A stretch of 64,000 nucleotides of DNA from Opitutia bacterium (GCA_016187925.1 JACPIS010000004.1:1-64000); one strand, 5' to 3'; counted from the stretch's first letter, positions 38,467 to 47,924 are shown. A program made the numbers and translations. The notes: generated from the letters alone by a model not told the origin.

Positions 38467-38621
38467 AGTTATCAGTTATCGAGGGTTGGATAGTCTGAAG
38501 CGGAAAAACGGGGAGCTGGCAACAGCCTGTAACAGCGCCGCGTCATTCTCCTGGTCGCGACGGCTCCCCGAAAAACACAGAGGGGCCCCGGAGGACCCCT
38601 CTGCAACACAACTGATAACTA
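38466..38621 (-). promoter_or_regulatory. possible leader RNA that masks the adaptor start codon
   Basis: On the minus-strand transcript UAGUUAUCAGUU (38621-38610) is fully complementary to AACUGAUAACUA (38477-38466), whose last base is the A of the adaptor's start codon. Between them lies a strong terminator-like hairpin (38578-38603). Pairing would hide the start. There is no clear Shine-Dalgarno. The 442-bp gap 38467-38908 holds no other feature apart from the TonB receptor terminator. Confidence 0.35.
38571..38603 (-). terminator. terminator-like hairpin in the adaptor leader
   Basis: On the minus strand CAGAGGGGTCC and GGGCCCCTCTG form an 11-bp stem (one G-T pair, loop TCCG) followed by TGTTTTTC. 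The preceding TonB-receptor gene already has its own terminator at 38847-38877, so this one may be a second safeguard or an attenuator for the export operon. Confidence 0.6.
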
Positions 38622-38846
38622 CGAACGTGGGCAGAAATAAGGGTCCCGGACGGAAGGAAAACGGCATTGCGATGAAAGCCTCGAACTATGCGGCCAAACG
38701 ACCAAACGGACGGCCTAAAGTTCGCGGCAACAGACAGGCCAAAGAACTGCCCCAATACACACCGTAAACCCCTGAAGTCGCAGTCGGTTTTGGGATAAGC
38801 GGCCAGCCGCCGGGATGGGTGGAAACCATGCGCACCCCGCAGAGAC

Positions 38847-38877
38847 AAAAAACGCGCCGCCCGGGCGGGCGGCGCGT
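38847..38877 (-). terminator. intrinsic terminator of the first TonB receptor gene
   Basis: An 11-bp perfect stem ACGCGCCGCCC/GGGCGGCGCGT with a 4-nt loop is followed on the minus strand by a run of T. It lies about 30 nt past the receptor stop codon. Confidence 0.88.
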
Positions 38878-38908
38878 GGAGCCAACGTGCAACGAAACGG
38901 GCGGCGAA

Positions 38909-41587
38909 CTACCAGTCCTTGGACCAGCGCACATACCAGAAGGCCGGCTCGACCCAGTTGGTATTCTCGTTCACGAGCTTGCTGTCCGAGAGATCGATGG
39001 GCGGATCCTGGTTGAGGATGTTGCGCACGCCGACGGTGATGGTGCTGTTGAACCAGCCCTTGTAGGCCACCTGCGGACTGTAGATCGTCTGCGACTTGAT
39101 ACGTGCGATCTGGAACGCGTCCATGTAATGGCCGATATGGGTGACGAAGAGCGACGCCGCCCAGTCGCCCTTGTTCCACGCAAACGTGGCGGTGCCGCGG
39201 AACTGGGGCGAAGAGTATTCGCCGTCGACGTCGACCAAGGCACCGGTCGCGGTGGTGAATTCCTGGCTATCGATGTAAGTACCCGACAACTCGGCGCGGA
39301 TCTGGCCGTAGCTGCGGCGCGGAAGCACCCAGCGGACGTTGAAGTCGTAGCCCTCGTACTTGCCGACACTCAGGTTCTGCCAGGTGGTGAGCACGCCGCT
39401 GATGGTGCCGATGGTGTCGCCAGGGGTGGGTGCATTGCGAACCACGAGGTGGGTGAACGCCGGGTTGGTGAGGATCTGCGACGCGGTGAGGCGGCTGATC
39501 AGGTTTTCCTGGTCGAACTTGAAATAGTCGACACCGAAGGAGAGCTCGCGGAAAATACTGTCCTTGTTCCGGATGAACGGCTGGAGCACGATGCCGCCGT
39601 ATACGACCTTGGTCTCTTCCGGCTGGAGGCCGGGATTGCCGCCGCCGAACTGGCGGATTTGCACGCGCGGATCCTGGGGACGGAGCGGATCGGCGAGCGT
39701 GTTGGCGGTGAAGCTCGTGCTGACGGTCGTGTAGAGATACGCCAGGTTGGGCGCGAGGAACGACTCGCCGTAGGAACCACGGATCAACACCTCGGGAATC
39801 GGGCGGAAGACGGCCGCCAGCTTCGGCTTCGTCGTGTTGCCGAAGTCGCTGTATTGCTCGTGACGGGCGGCCGCCTGGAGCTCGAGCGACATGTCATTGT
39901 GTTTGAAAACCGGGATGCTCAGCTCGGCGTAATACGAGTAGAGCCGGCGGTCGCCATAGGTGTCGGAACCGGCCGAGCCGCCGACGATCTGGCTGTCGCG
40001 GTTGAGCTGGGTGCCGATGTTTTCCATGCGCTCGGTGCGGACCTCGGCGCCGATCGCCATGTTCAGGTCGCCGGCGGGCAGCTTGAAGATGGGACCGGTG
40101 GCGCTGATGTCGGCGGAGCGGACCTCGAACTCGTCGTGATTGGGGTTGATGATGCGGAGATAGTTGATGATGTCGGGATCGTTCGGGCCGAAGGGATTGG
40201 CATATTTGACGACACCGTTCAGACGCACGCCATTGAAAGCGTTCTGCACGAGCCGGTCGGAGGTGGCGTTGCGGGCGAGCTGCTCGATGGTGTTCTTCGA
40301 GTAGAGCAGCGCCCCGCTCCAAGACCATTCGCTGTCGGGCAGCCGGCCTTCGAGACCGGCGACCAAGCGAGGTGAATCCGCAGTGATGTCCTGAATGCGG
40401 CGGCCGAGTTCGGAGATGCGCCAGCGCAGATCGAGGATGTTTTGCCCGAACGGATTGAAGGGGTTCGACGCGGGGAAGATGCCCGCACCCGCGGGCGAAT
40501 CTCCCAGCTCCTGCGAGGTAACGTAGGGTGTCGGAGCGGCGGAGATGTCGACTTCGGAGCGACGGAAGGAGGCGTCGAGGAAACCCGTGATGTAGTCGTT
40601 GAATTCGTACACCGCACGCGTGTAGAAGCCAAAGGAGCGGGTGTCGGGGGTGAAGCCCACGTTCTCCTGGAAGTTGTACAGTGGAGTGATGTTCGCCGCG
40701 TTGGCCAGCGTGGGAGCGGTTTGCGGGGTGGTGAAACCGGCGCGACCGTTGGGAAACTGCGCGAGGCCCGTGAGGCCGCGCACGGCGGCGATGGGGCCGG
40801 AGGTGCTGCGCTGGTCGAGACCGCCGTAGGGCGTGCCGTCTGACTCGTCGGACCAGGCGAGATCGGCGCCGTCGATCGAGGCGCGCTGCTGGTAATCGAA
40901 CGTGGTGATGAGCGAAACTTTGCCGGCCTTCGTGCCGAAGATGAAGAAGGCGCTCTTCTCGGCCGAGTCCGTGCCGGACGTGTTGCCGAAGGACAGTTCG
41001 GAGGTGAATCCGGTGTAGTTTTTCTTCAGGTTGACGTTGATGACACCAGCGACGGCATCCGAGCCGTAGATGGCGGAGGCACCGTCCTTCAGGACCTCGA
41101 GCGACTCGATGGCTGCAGTCGGGATGCTGTTGAAATCGAACACCGTCTGGAAGCCATTGAAGCCCGCTGAGGCGTAGGGCGCGGCGCGGCGGCCGTTGAT
41201 GAGGACGAGCGTGTTGTTGTTGCCCAGGCCGCGAAGGTTGAACGAGCTGACACCGGGCGTGAAGCTGGTGCCGCCGTCCGTGGAGACGAGGGATTGGCCG
41301 GCGATGGCGGGCATCGCGCGGATGGCGTCACCCAGGGTGGTGAAACCCGTGGCCTTGAAATCGCTCTCGGTGATCCGCACGACCGGCTGCGGCGTTTCAG
41401 AATCGATGCGGCGGATGCGCGAGCCTGTGATGGAGAAAGCCTCGAGTTTTTGCGGCTCCTCCTCCTTGTTGCCGGCCCCGGAGGCCTGGGCGAATGCCGC
41501 CGGCAGACCAGGCGACAGCGAGAGGACCAGGCCGAACGCAGCAATGCGCGGCAAGGCCCCGTAACTACGGACAGGGTAGTTCTTCAT
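38909..41587 (-). CDS. TonB-dependent outer-membrane receptor
   Basis: This 892-residue protein has a signal peptide (about 1-34, ending AFAQ). A plug domain follows (about 55-180, FSITGSRIRRIDSETPQPV, SFNLRGLGNNNTLVLINGRR, LKDGASAIYGSDAVAGVINV) and then a 22-strand-type barrel to the C-terminal aromatic residue W892. The last segment ITVGVRNILNQDPP is typical. The plug is of the Opitutaceae/Xanthomonas TBDT type with NTLVLINGRR and YGSDAVAGV. No SusD partner is seen. It is downstream of a second receptor (41817-44777). Ligand unknown. Confidence 0.94.
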   Translation of the reverse strand: MKNYPVRSYGALPRIAAFGLVLSLSPGLPAAFAQASGAGNKEEEPQKLEAFSITGSRIRRIDSETPQPVVRITESDFKATGFTTLGDAIRAMPAIAGQSLVSTDGGTSFTPGVSSFNLRGLGNNNTLVLINGRRAAPYASAGFNGFQTVFDFNSIPTAAIESLEVLKDGASAIYGSDAVAGVINVNLKKNYTGFTSELSFGNTSGTDSAEKSAFFIFGTKAGKVSLITTFDYQQRASIDGADLAWSDESDGTPYGGLDQRSTSGPIAAVRGLTGLAQFPNGRAGFTTPQTAPTLANAANITPLYNFQENVGFTPDTRSFGFYTRAVYEFNDYITGFLDASFRRSEVDISAAPTPYVTSQELGDSPAGAGIFPASNPFNPFGQNILDLRWRISELGRRIQDITADSPRLVAGLEGRLPDSEWSWSGALLYSKNTIEQLARNATSDRLVQNAFNGVRLNGVVKYANPFGPNDPDIINYLRIINPNHDEFEVRSADISATGPIFKLPAGDLNMAIGAEVRTERMENIGTQLNRDSQIVGGSAGSDTYGDRRLYSYYAELSIPVFKHNDMSLELQAAARHEQYSDFGNTTKPKLAAVFRPIPEVLIRGSYGESFLAPNLAYLYTTVSTSFTANTLADPLRPQDPRVQIRQFGGGNPGLQPEETKVVYGGIVLQPFIRNKDSIFRELSFGVDYFKFDQENLISRLTASQILTNPAFTHLVVRNAPTPGDTIGTISGVLTTWQNLSVGKYEGYDFNVRWVLPRRSYGQIRAELSGTYIDSQEFTTATGALVDVDGEYSSPQFRGTATFAWNKGDWAASLFVTHIGHYMDAFQIARIKSQTIYSPQVAYKGWFNSTITVGVRNILNQDPPIDLSDSKLVNENTNWVEPAFWYVRWSKDW

Positions 41588-41755
41588 TTTATATGCAGGG
41601 TTGGGTGTGATGCAGGTGCGCGTCCGTTACCGGACTCACGTGCAACGCGAGAGATTGGCACGCCGCTGGCAGTCACAACTGCGATGCGACAGGCTGCCAT
41701 CGGGCTGCGCCGAACCGACGGTTGCTTGCGACCGTTGTCGACGCCCCACCCGCCC

Positions 41756-41789
41756 AAAGAAAAGGCGCGCAGCTGCCGCTGCGCGCCTT
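41756..41789 (-). terminator. intrinsic terminator of the second TonB receptor gene
   Basis: A 12-bp perfect stem AAGGCGCGCAGC/GCTGCGCGCCTT with loop TGCC is followed on the minus strand by TTCTTT. It lies 28 nt past the stop codon, so the two receptor genes are probably separate transcripts. Confidence 0.85.
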
Positions 41790-41816
41790 GAGAGTTATGA
41801 CAGGGTTGGGTCCGGC

Positions 41817-44777
41817 TCAGAGTTTCTTCTCGATGCCGACGTAGACGAAGCGGCCCACGTCGGTGTAGATGAAGCCGGGATAGCCGTTCGAGTTGCCACC
41901 CTCGCCGAAGGCCTGCGGAGGATCCTTGTCGAACAGATTGTTGCAGCCGGCAGTCAGCTTGAGGTCCGACCACCAGTTACGATCGTCGGCGCTCTTCGAG
42001 GGGAAGAGCTTGTAGGAGACCTGCAGATCCCAGACTGTGGTGGCTTGCACGCGCCGCGGATTGCTGTCCAGATCGAGGTCCTGGAAACCGTGGGTGTAGG
42101 TGCCGGTCAGACGGCTCGACAGACCCTTCCAGGCCCAGCCGAGGTAGGTCTGGCTCTTCCACTTGAGGTAGGCATCGTCGGACGGCGAGCCCGGGACGGG
42201 CTGGTCAACCAGCTCAACCAAACCTGCGCCAGACGTGCTGGCGTTGCGGTACGAGTGCAGCCAAGTGGCGGTGACACCCGCCTCGAAGCGGCCCCAATCG
42301 TTGGTGGTCCACAGGTAGCTCGCGGAGAAGTCCGCACCATCGGCGATGGTCTGGCCGAGATTGCGGAAGACGCCGTTGATCTGGACGAGATTGCCCGCGA
42401 AGTCCCGGACGACGCTCTCGCCCGGGAGCAGGCCGCCGGGTGCGACACCCGCGGCGCGGTCAATCACATCCTGCGAGTTGGTGGCCACCTGGCCGGTGCT
42501 CTCGATGCGCCAGAAATCGGTCGAGAAGGTAAACCCGTCCAGCGCGCCCTTGGGCGACCAGACGAGGCCGATGTTGTAAGACTTGGAATCCTCGGCCTCG
42601 AGTCGGGAATTGCCGGCGGTGGTGATGCTCTGCTCGGGCTCGAACACGCCGGTGACCGGATCGGTAATGGGCGTCAGCGCGGCGACCGGCGGCGAGTAGA
42701 GCTGGAAGAGCGATGGCTCCTTGAAGCCCTTGCCGTAGCTGCCACGGAGCACCAGCGTGCCATCCTGCCGCGGCTCCCAGCGGATGCCGACCTTCGGGAC
42801 GAAGGCGGTGCGCTTGGAGGTGAAGAACTTCTCGTAGCGGCCGGCGAAATTCAGCGAGAGACGGTGCGCGAAGTCCTTGCTGTTTTTCTCGGAGATGAGC
42901 GGGATTTCCACTTCCGAGAACACGGCTCCGATCTTGCGCTGGCGCTGGATGGGCGAGCTCGGCGAGGAACCGAGGATGTCGCCAGACTGGAGGGCCGAAT
43001 CGGGTGACTGCTGCGTGGCCTCGCGGTAGATCTCACCGCCGATGGCGAAGCCAACGTCACCGCCGGGGATAGCGAAGAGACTGCCGGTATTCAGGGTCGC
43101 GCCGGCATCCCAGAGTGAGGACTGGTTCTCGTCGCGCTGGTAGTGCGTGGCGAAAGCGACCGGAATGCGGTTGGAGGCGATCTCATTCCGGAAGTAGCCG
43201 AACGGATTGTAGGGCTGAGTCGTGCCGATATAGTTCGAACTGGCCGGATTGAAGATCGAGTCGGCCGCGTTCAAGGCACGCAGGAAGCGCGAGGTCGAGA
43301 TCAACCGGGCGTTCAGGTTGTTCGTGATCGTGCTGTGGCGGACACTCGTATCGAGGTTGAACTTGTCCGCGATGTTCTCGAAGCGCAGGCCGCCGGTGAA
43401 GGCCACCGCCGTATTGCGGTTGTGATAGATGCGGTTGCCGAACTCGGCGAGGCGGATGCGCGAGGAACCCGAGATATCCTGGTTGAAGGGATTGAACGGG
43501 TTGAAGGCGCCGGCCGCCGCGGTGCGGACGCCGCCGGCGGCGATTTCCGCCGGGGTCAGGATGGGGTTCGGCGTGCGCGAAGGGATGACGATGGTCGTCA
43601 CGCCGGGTGTCACGAAATTGCCCGTGGCGAAGGGCGCCAGCTCGTCGATCTGGTGGACCTGCGAGAAAAACGCGTCGCCGTAAGCGGTCACGTTTTCGGC
43701 CAGCTTGCGCTCCCAGGAGACGAAGACGCCGCTGCGCGTGGCCTCGGGGAAGGAGCCCGAAAACTCGTTGTAATTGAAGAACGAGCTGCGGCCCGTGGAG
43801 AAGTAATAGGAACTGGCGGGCAGCAGGCCGTTGTTGTTGGCGTTCTGGTTGCCGGGCAGCGGGGCCAGCGTGGCGGGATCGGCGCGGCCGGTCGTGGCGA
43901 AGAACACATTGGTCGTCGTGTTGGCCGCGCCGTTGATGCTGATGGCGCTGCCGGGGGCGAGGCCGAGCGCCTGTTCGACCGCGGCGCGCGATACCTGGAA
44001 ATTCGGCGGCGAGGCGTTGGTGCTCAGGAACGGCGGGAGCGCGGAGTAGCTCCGGTCACGGTTGAAGATGGCCTGGCGGTTCTGGAAGTTGAACCCGACC
44101 GTGATGCTGCCCTTCTCGCCGGTCACCCCATAGACGAGGTTCGCCGTGGTCTCGGACGAATCCTTGTCGGTGGTGTTGCCGTACGTGAGGGACGCGACCG
44201 CGCCGTTGTAGTCGCGGCGCATGATGATGTTCACCACGCCGGCGACGGCATCCGCGCCGTACACGGCGGAGGCGCCGTCCTTGAGGATCTCGACGCGCTC
44301 GATCGCCTGCAGCGGGATGGAGTTGATGTCGACGAAGGCCGAGGTGCCGCCGCTGCCGATCGGGTAGGTCGCCATGCGGCGGCCGTTGACCAGCACGAGC
44401 GTGTAGTCGGGTCCGAAGCCGCGGAGCGACAGCGACGTGCCGCCGGGCGTGAAGCCCGTGGCGTTGTTGGTGAACGGCACGCTGCCGCCGTTCGAGAGGG
44501 AAATCTTCTGCAGCAGCTCGGTCGTGTTGAAGAGACCGCTCTGTTCGATGAGGCGCCGGTCGATGGTCTGCACCGGGAAGGTACGGGCCTCGTAGGCGTT
44601 CTCGGTCGAGGGGATGTTCGAGCCGGTGACGGTGAACTTTTCGAGCTTCACCACTTTGTCATCGGCGTTGCCGGCGGCCTGCTGGGCCAGACCGGACGCC
44701 GCGAGGGAAAATCCGGCGCCCGCCAGCACGGCAGCACGCAGAATCTTCCCGAACGTATCGGGGAGGGTTTGGTTCAT
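41817..44777 (-). CDS. TonB-dependent outer-membrane receptor (second)
   Basis: This 986-residue receptor has a signal peptide (about 1-33). A plug domain follows (about 45-175, KFTVTGSNIPSTENAYEART, SLSLRGFGPDYTLVLVNGRR, LKDGASAVYGADAVAGVVNI) and a large barrel; the last barrel strand ends VYVGIEKKL. It is a distant paralogue of the receptor at 38909-41587. The ATG at 44775-44777 fits the signal peptide. It lies directly downstream (about 310 nt) of the LytTR/LytS pair, which may regulate it; this is inference from position. Confidence 0.94.
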   Translation of the reverse strand: MNQTLPDTFGKILRAAVLAGAGFSLAASGLAQQAAGNADDKVVKLEKFTVTGSNIPSTENAYEARTFPVQTIDRRLIEQSGLFNTTELLQKISLSNGGSVPFTNNATGFTPGGTSLSLRGFGPDYTLVLVNGRRMATYPIGSGGTSAFVDINSIPLQAIERVEILKDGASAVYGADAVAGVVNIIMRRDYNGAVASLTYGNTTDKDSSETTANLVYGVTGEKGSITVGFNFQNRQAIFNRDRSYSALPPFLSTNASPPNFQVSRAAVEQALGLAPGSAISINGAANTTTNVFFATTGRADPATLAPLPGNQNANNNGLLPASSYYFSTGRSSFFNYNEFSGSFPEATRSGVFVSWERKLAENVTAYGDAFFSQVHQIDELAPFATGNFVTPGVTTIVIPSRTPNPILTPAEIAAGGVRTAAAGAFNPFNPFNQDISGSSRIRLAEFGNRIYHNRNTAVAFTGGLRFENIADKFNLDTSVRHSTITNNLNARLISTSRFLRALNAADSIFNPASSNYIGTTQPYNPFGYFRNEIASNRIPVAFATHYQRDENQSSLWDAGATLNTGSLFAIPGGDVGFAIGGEIYREATQQSPDSALQSGDILGSSPSSPIQRQRKIGAVFSEVEIPLISEKNSKDFAHRLSLNFAGRYEKFFTSKRTAFVPKVGIRWEPRQDGTLVLRGSYGKGFKEPSLFQLYSPPVAALTPITDPVTGVFEPEQSITTAGNSRLEAEDSKSYNIGLVWSPKGALDGFTFSTDFWRIESTGQVATNSQDVIDRAAGVAPGGLLPGESVVRDFAGNLVQINGVFRNLGQTIADGADFSASYLWTTNDWGRFEAGVTATWLHSYRNASTSGAGLVELVDQPVPGSPSDDAYLKWKSQTYLGWAWKGLSSRLTGTYTHGFQDLDLDSNPRRVQATTVWDLQVSYKLFPSKSADDRNWWSDLKLTAGCNNLFDKDPPQAFGEGGNSNGYPGFIYTDVGRFVYVGIEKKL

Positions 44778-44938
44778 GGATTTGCTAGGGTTGAGAGAGG
44801 CGGGACGCGTCCCGTCTCCCTGCGGCAACCCAAAGCGCCGCCCCGGACCAACCCAACCGGGATGCGACCGGCCTCCGGCGAATCGCGCCGGATCACCGGC
44901 GGTTTGCGACGGATTTCGTCGCGCCCGACGGCCGCTTC

Positions 44939-45087
44939 AGAACCTATCCGAAAAACCGAACATGCGGCGATGCGTCCTGGGGAGGGCGAGGCGTTCCCGC
45001 CGAACCGCGGCTCGGCGGGATGGCGACAAGTGCGTCAGCCTTGGCGGTTCGCCCTGCCAATCGGCAGGCGATATCCGGATAGGCTCT
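44939..45087. mobile_element. MITE-like element with 12-bp terminal inverted repeats
   Basis: AGAACCTATCCG at 44939-44950 is inverted as CGGATAGGCTCT at 45076-45087, 11 of 12 positions matching. The 149-bp segment encodes nothing visible. Its right end runs into the stop codon of the LytTR gene (TAA at 45087-45089). I see no target-site duplication. It could be a MITE or the remains of an insertion sequence. The rest of the gap 44778-45086 shows no gene. Confidence 0.45.
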
Positions 45088-45911
45088 TAGAGCGCGCCCT
45101 TCATCAGTTCCTGCAGGCGCTCGTGGTAGCTGCGGCTGAGGCGCAGCTTGGTGCCATCGGCGAGGATCACCGCGTACTCGCCGGCGAAGGACGGGCTGAG
45201 TTTCTTCACGCGGTCGAGATTCACGATGGTGGAGCGGTGGATGCGGACGAAGCGCTTGGGATCGAGCTTCTCCTCGAGCCGGCCCATGGTCTCGCGCAGG
45301 AGGTGCGTGCGGCCGCCGGCGTGGAATTTCATGTAGTCGCCCTCGGCCTCGATCCAGTCGATCTCGTCGGCCTTGAGGAAGAAAATCTCGCCGCCGGTCT
45401 TGAGCAGGATGCGCTCGCGGGTGATCGCTTCCTGCTCACCGGCGCCGGAAGCCGGCGAGCCGGCCCCGCGCGACGCCGCGGTCTGCAGGTAGTCGAGCAG
45501 GTGGCCGAGCTTCTCGCCCAGCGAGTCCGTCTGCCGGCGCTGGAACTCGGATTTGGCGCGACGGACCGCCGCCCAGAAGCGCTCGTCGTCGAAGGGCTTC
45601 AGGAGATAATCGACCGCGTTCACCTCGAAGGCCTGGAGCGCGTGCCGGTCGTAGGCGGTGACGAAGACCACCACGGGGCTGTGCTTCGCAACCACGTTTT
45701 CGAGGACCTTGAAGCCGTCCATCTCCGGCATCTGCACGTCGAGGAACACGAGGTCGGGCCGTTCATCGACGATCTTCCGCGCCGCCTCCGGGCCGGAGGC
45801 CGCCTCGCCGATCACCTGCATGTCGGGATCGCGCTCGAGGAGCATGCGCACCCCGCGCCGGGCGGCGGGTTCGTCATCGACAATGAGGGCTCGGATTTTG
45901 GGATAGCTCAT
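45087..45911 (-). CDS. LytTR-type response regulator
   Basis: This 274-residue protein has a CheY-like receiver (about 6-120) with the DDE acidic pair, the phospho-acceptor Asp in DLVFLDVQMPEMDG and the Lys in YLLKPFD. A LytTR DNA-binding domain follows (about 165-270, EIDWIEAEGDYMKFHAGGR, FVRIHRSTIVNLDRV). It overlaps its sensor kinase gene by 4 nt (ATGA). The last stop codon falls in the inverted repeat of an adjacent MITE-like element, so the C-terminal end may have been altered by it. Confidence 0.93.
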   Translation of the reverse strand: MSYPKIRALIVDDEPAARRGVRMLLERDPDMQVIGEAASGPEAARKIVDERPDLVFLDVQMPEMDGFKVLENVVAKHSPVVVFVTAYDRHALQAFEVNAVDYLLKPFDDERFWAAVRRAKSEFQRRQTDSLGEKLGHLLDYLQTAASRGAGSPASGAGEQEAITRERILLKTGGEIFFLKADEIDWIEAEGDYMKFHAGGRTHLLRETMGRLEEKLDPKRFVRIHRSTIVNLDRVKKLSPSFAGEYAVILADGTKLRLSRSYHERLQELMKGAL

Positions 45912-47002
45912 GAGTGGGCGGGCGGGTTGGTTTGAAAGGGCAGGACGAGGCTCACGGTCACACCGCGGCCGCGTTCGCTTTTGACGACCATCTGGTACTC
46001 CTTGCCGTAGTGCCGGTCGAGCCGGACGCGCGTGTTGGTGAGGCCGATGCCTTCGTCGCCGGCGCTGTCCGCGGTGATCTCGAAGCCCGGGCCGTCGTCG
46101 CGCACTTCCAGCTCCAGCCGGCCGCTCCGGACCCGCCCGGTGATTTCCACGATCCCGGGTTCGGTCTTCTGCGCGATGCCGTGCAGGATGGCGTTCTCGA
46201 CGCTGGGCTGTAGGATGAGGTTGGGAATGACGGCATCGAGCGCCGTCGGCTCGATATCGGCGCGGAACTTCAGCTTGTCGCCGAAGCGCGCCGTCTGGAT
46301 CTCGAGGTAGCGGGTGAGGAAATCCAGCTCCTGCCGCAGTGTCACGGTCTGCACGCGGGTGTTGTCGAGCGACATCCGCAGGAGCGCGCTGAGCCGGGCG
46401 ATCAGCCGCACCGCGTCGTCGTTGCGCTGCTCGCGCACGAGCACCGAGATGGTGTTCATCGTGTTGAAAAGGAAGTGCGGGTTCAGCTGGTGCTTCAGCG
46501 CCTTCAGCTCGGTCTCGATGAGCTTGGACTCGAGCTGGGCCGAGCGGAGCGACTCGCGCTGGTAGCTCTCGCGCACGCGCAGGGCGTAGGCCACGCCGAT
46601 GACGGCCCAGTAGAAGGCCATGTCGATCAGGTTGCGGCCGTAGAAGCTCGCGCGGGCGCTGGCCCAGAACTCCGCCAACGGCTCGCCCATCGACAGGGTG
46701 ACGAGGAAAATGCGCAACAGGTAGTACGCCGCCATCAGCGATAAGCTCATCAGCAGGTGGAAGGCCACGCCCCCGAACCAGTGCCCAACCTGCAGGGGGA
46801 CCGCCCGCCGGAGCAGGACCACCAGCGGCACCAGCACCGCCCAGAACGCCGCCCGGTAGAACTGGAGTTCGGCCACCTCCCAGAATCTCACCGACGGGTT
46901 GGAGACGCGGAGGTTGAAATACACCTCGAGGCTCAGGAGCATGCCGATGGCAAACCACAGCGCGACGATGCCCACCCAGTGGATTGCCCGTAGCTTGGTC
47001 AT
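45908..47002 (-). CDS. LytS/AlgZ-type sensor histidine kinase
   Basis: This 364-residue kinase has four membrane helices (about 10-130), then a His_kinase domain with the phospho-acceptor histidine in LKHQLNPHFLFNTMNT. A C-terminal ATPase domain follows (N box NLILQPSVENAILHG, G boxes VRDDGPGF and EGIGLTN). It lacks a large periplasmic sensor domain, so the helices may sense the signal themselves. Encoded with a LytTR regulator in one operon. Confidence 0.92.
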   Translation of the reverse strand: MTKLRAIHWVGIVALWFAIGMLLSLEVYFNLRVSNPSVRFWEVAELQFYRAAFWAVLVPLVVLLRRAVPLQVGHWFGGVAFHLLMSLSLMAAYYLLRIFLVTLSMGEPLAEFWASARASFYGRNLIDMAFYWAVIGVAYALRVRESYQRESLRSAQLESKLIETELKALKHQLNPHFLFNTMNTISVLVREQRNDDAVRLIARLSALLRMSLDNTRVQTVTLRQELDFLTRYLEIQTARFGDKLKFRADIEPTALDAVIPNLILQPSVENAILHGIAQKTEPGIVEITGRVRSGRLELEVRDDGPGFEITADSAGDEGIGLTNTRVRLDRHYGKEYQMVVKSERGRGVTVSLVLPFQTNPPAHS

Positions 47003-47142
47003 GACAGCCTCGCCTTGTGCGGACGAAGCCCACGCGATTCAAGCGGATAAATTTTCCCATTCCCGGGAAACACCCGGGAGAACCTCCGCCGGCAGCGCTC
47101 GTCCGCGGCCGCGGATTCGCGCCGCGCCGGCGGCCGGGCAGG

Positions 47143-47877
47143 TCAGGAAGCACCCGCCGCCAGAGCCGCGCCGACGATGCCGGCGTCGTTGTTCATGCGC
47201 GCCGGCACGATCTCCGCATCGGTCCGCAGGTAACGCAGCCATGTCTCGCACTCCGCGCTGACGCCGCCGCCGATGATGATGAGATCCGGCGACACGAGTC
47301 GCTCCACGACGCGCAGGTAGACGTTGACGCGCTTGCACCAGCTCGGCCACGAGAGCCTGCCGCGGGTTTTTGCCGCCGCGGACGCGTAACGCTCGATCGG
47401 TTCGCCGTACCACGGGATATGGCCGAACTCGACATTGGGGAAAAGCTGACCGCGATGAAACACCGCCGAGCCGATGCCGGTGCCGAACGTCAGCATCAAC
47501 ACCGCGTCCTGCCGGCCGCGTCCGGCCCCGAACCGCATCTCCGCCAGGCCCGCCGCGTCGGCGTCGTTGACCAGATAACTTTTGCAGCCCGTTGCCCGCC
47601 GGAAAAGCGCGGCGCCGTTCTTGTTTTCCCAGCCGTGGCCGAGATTGCCGACCGCACCGATCTGTCCGTCGCGCACGATGCCGGGAAATCCGATGCCGAC
47701 CGGCCCGCGCCAAGCAAAATGCCGCGCGATCTCACGCGCCGCAGCCAATCCGGTGGCGACCGGGCACGGCGACGTGATCGCGACCCGGTGCGGCTCGGCC
47801 AGCAGCCGGCCGGTCTTGGTGTCCACAGGCGCGCCCTTGAAGGCCGAACCGCCGATATCGATGCCGAGAACTCTCAT
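47143..47877 (-). CDS. ROK family / polyphosphate glucokinase-like protein
   Basis: This 244-residue kinase starts MRVLGIDIGGSAFKGAPVDT with the ATP phosphate-1 motif and has GIGFPGIV, the catalytic-Asp segment NDADAAGLAEMRFG and the phosphate-2 motif MLTFGTGIGSAVF. Length and the EFGHIPWYG segment match polyphosphate/ATP glucokinases of actinobacterial type, which phosphorylate glucose. The donor cannot be told from sequence. The ATG at 47875-47877 is chosen because it begins the ATP motif. Confidence 0.88.
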   Translation of the reverse strand: MRVLGIDIGGSAFKGAPVDTKTGRLLAEPHRVAITSPCPVATGLAAAREIARHFAWRGPVGIGFPGIVRDGQIGAVGNLGHGWENKNGAALFRRATGCKSYLVNDADAAGLAEMRFGAGRGRQDAVLMLTFGTGIGSAVFHRGQLFPNVEFGHIPWYGEPIERYASAAAKTRGRLSWPSWCKRVNVYLRVVERLVSPDLIIIGGGVSAECETWLRYLRTDAEIVPARMNNDAGIVGAALAAGAS

Positions 47878-47924
47878 GGGGAAAAAGCCAACGTAGGAAA
47901 CGGGGCGCGCCCTTGGCAATACCT

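Noticed and set aside
41656-41670. A second sigma-54-like sequence TGGCACGCCGCTGGC on the plus strand
   Set aside because: GG/GC spacing fits, but it points to the plus strand where only minus-strand genes lie, and the -12 part is imperfect.
43143-45935. A 930-codon plus-strand open frame across the second TonB receptor and the LytTR gene
   Set aside because: It runs opposite two well-supported genes and a non-coding gap; composition is low-complexity and shows no family.
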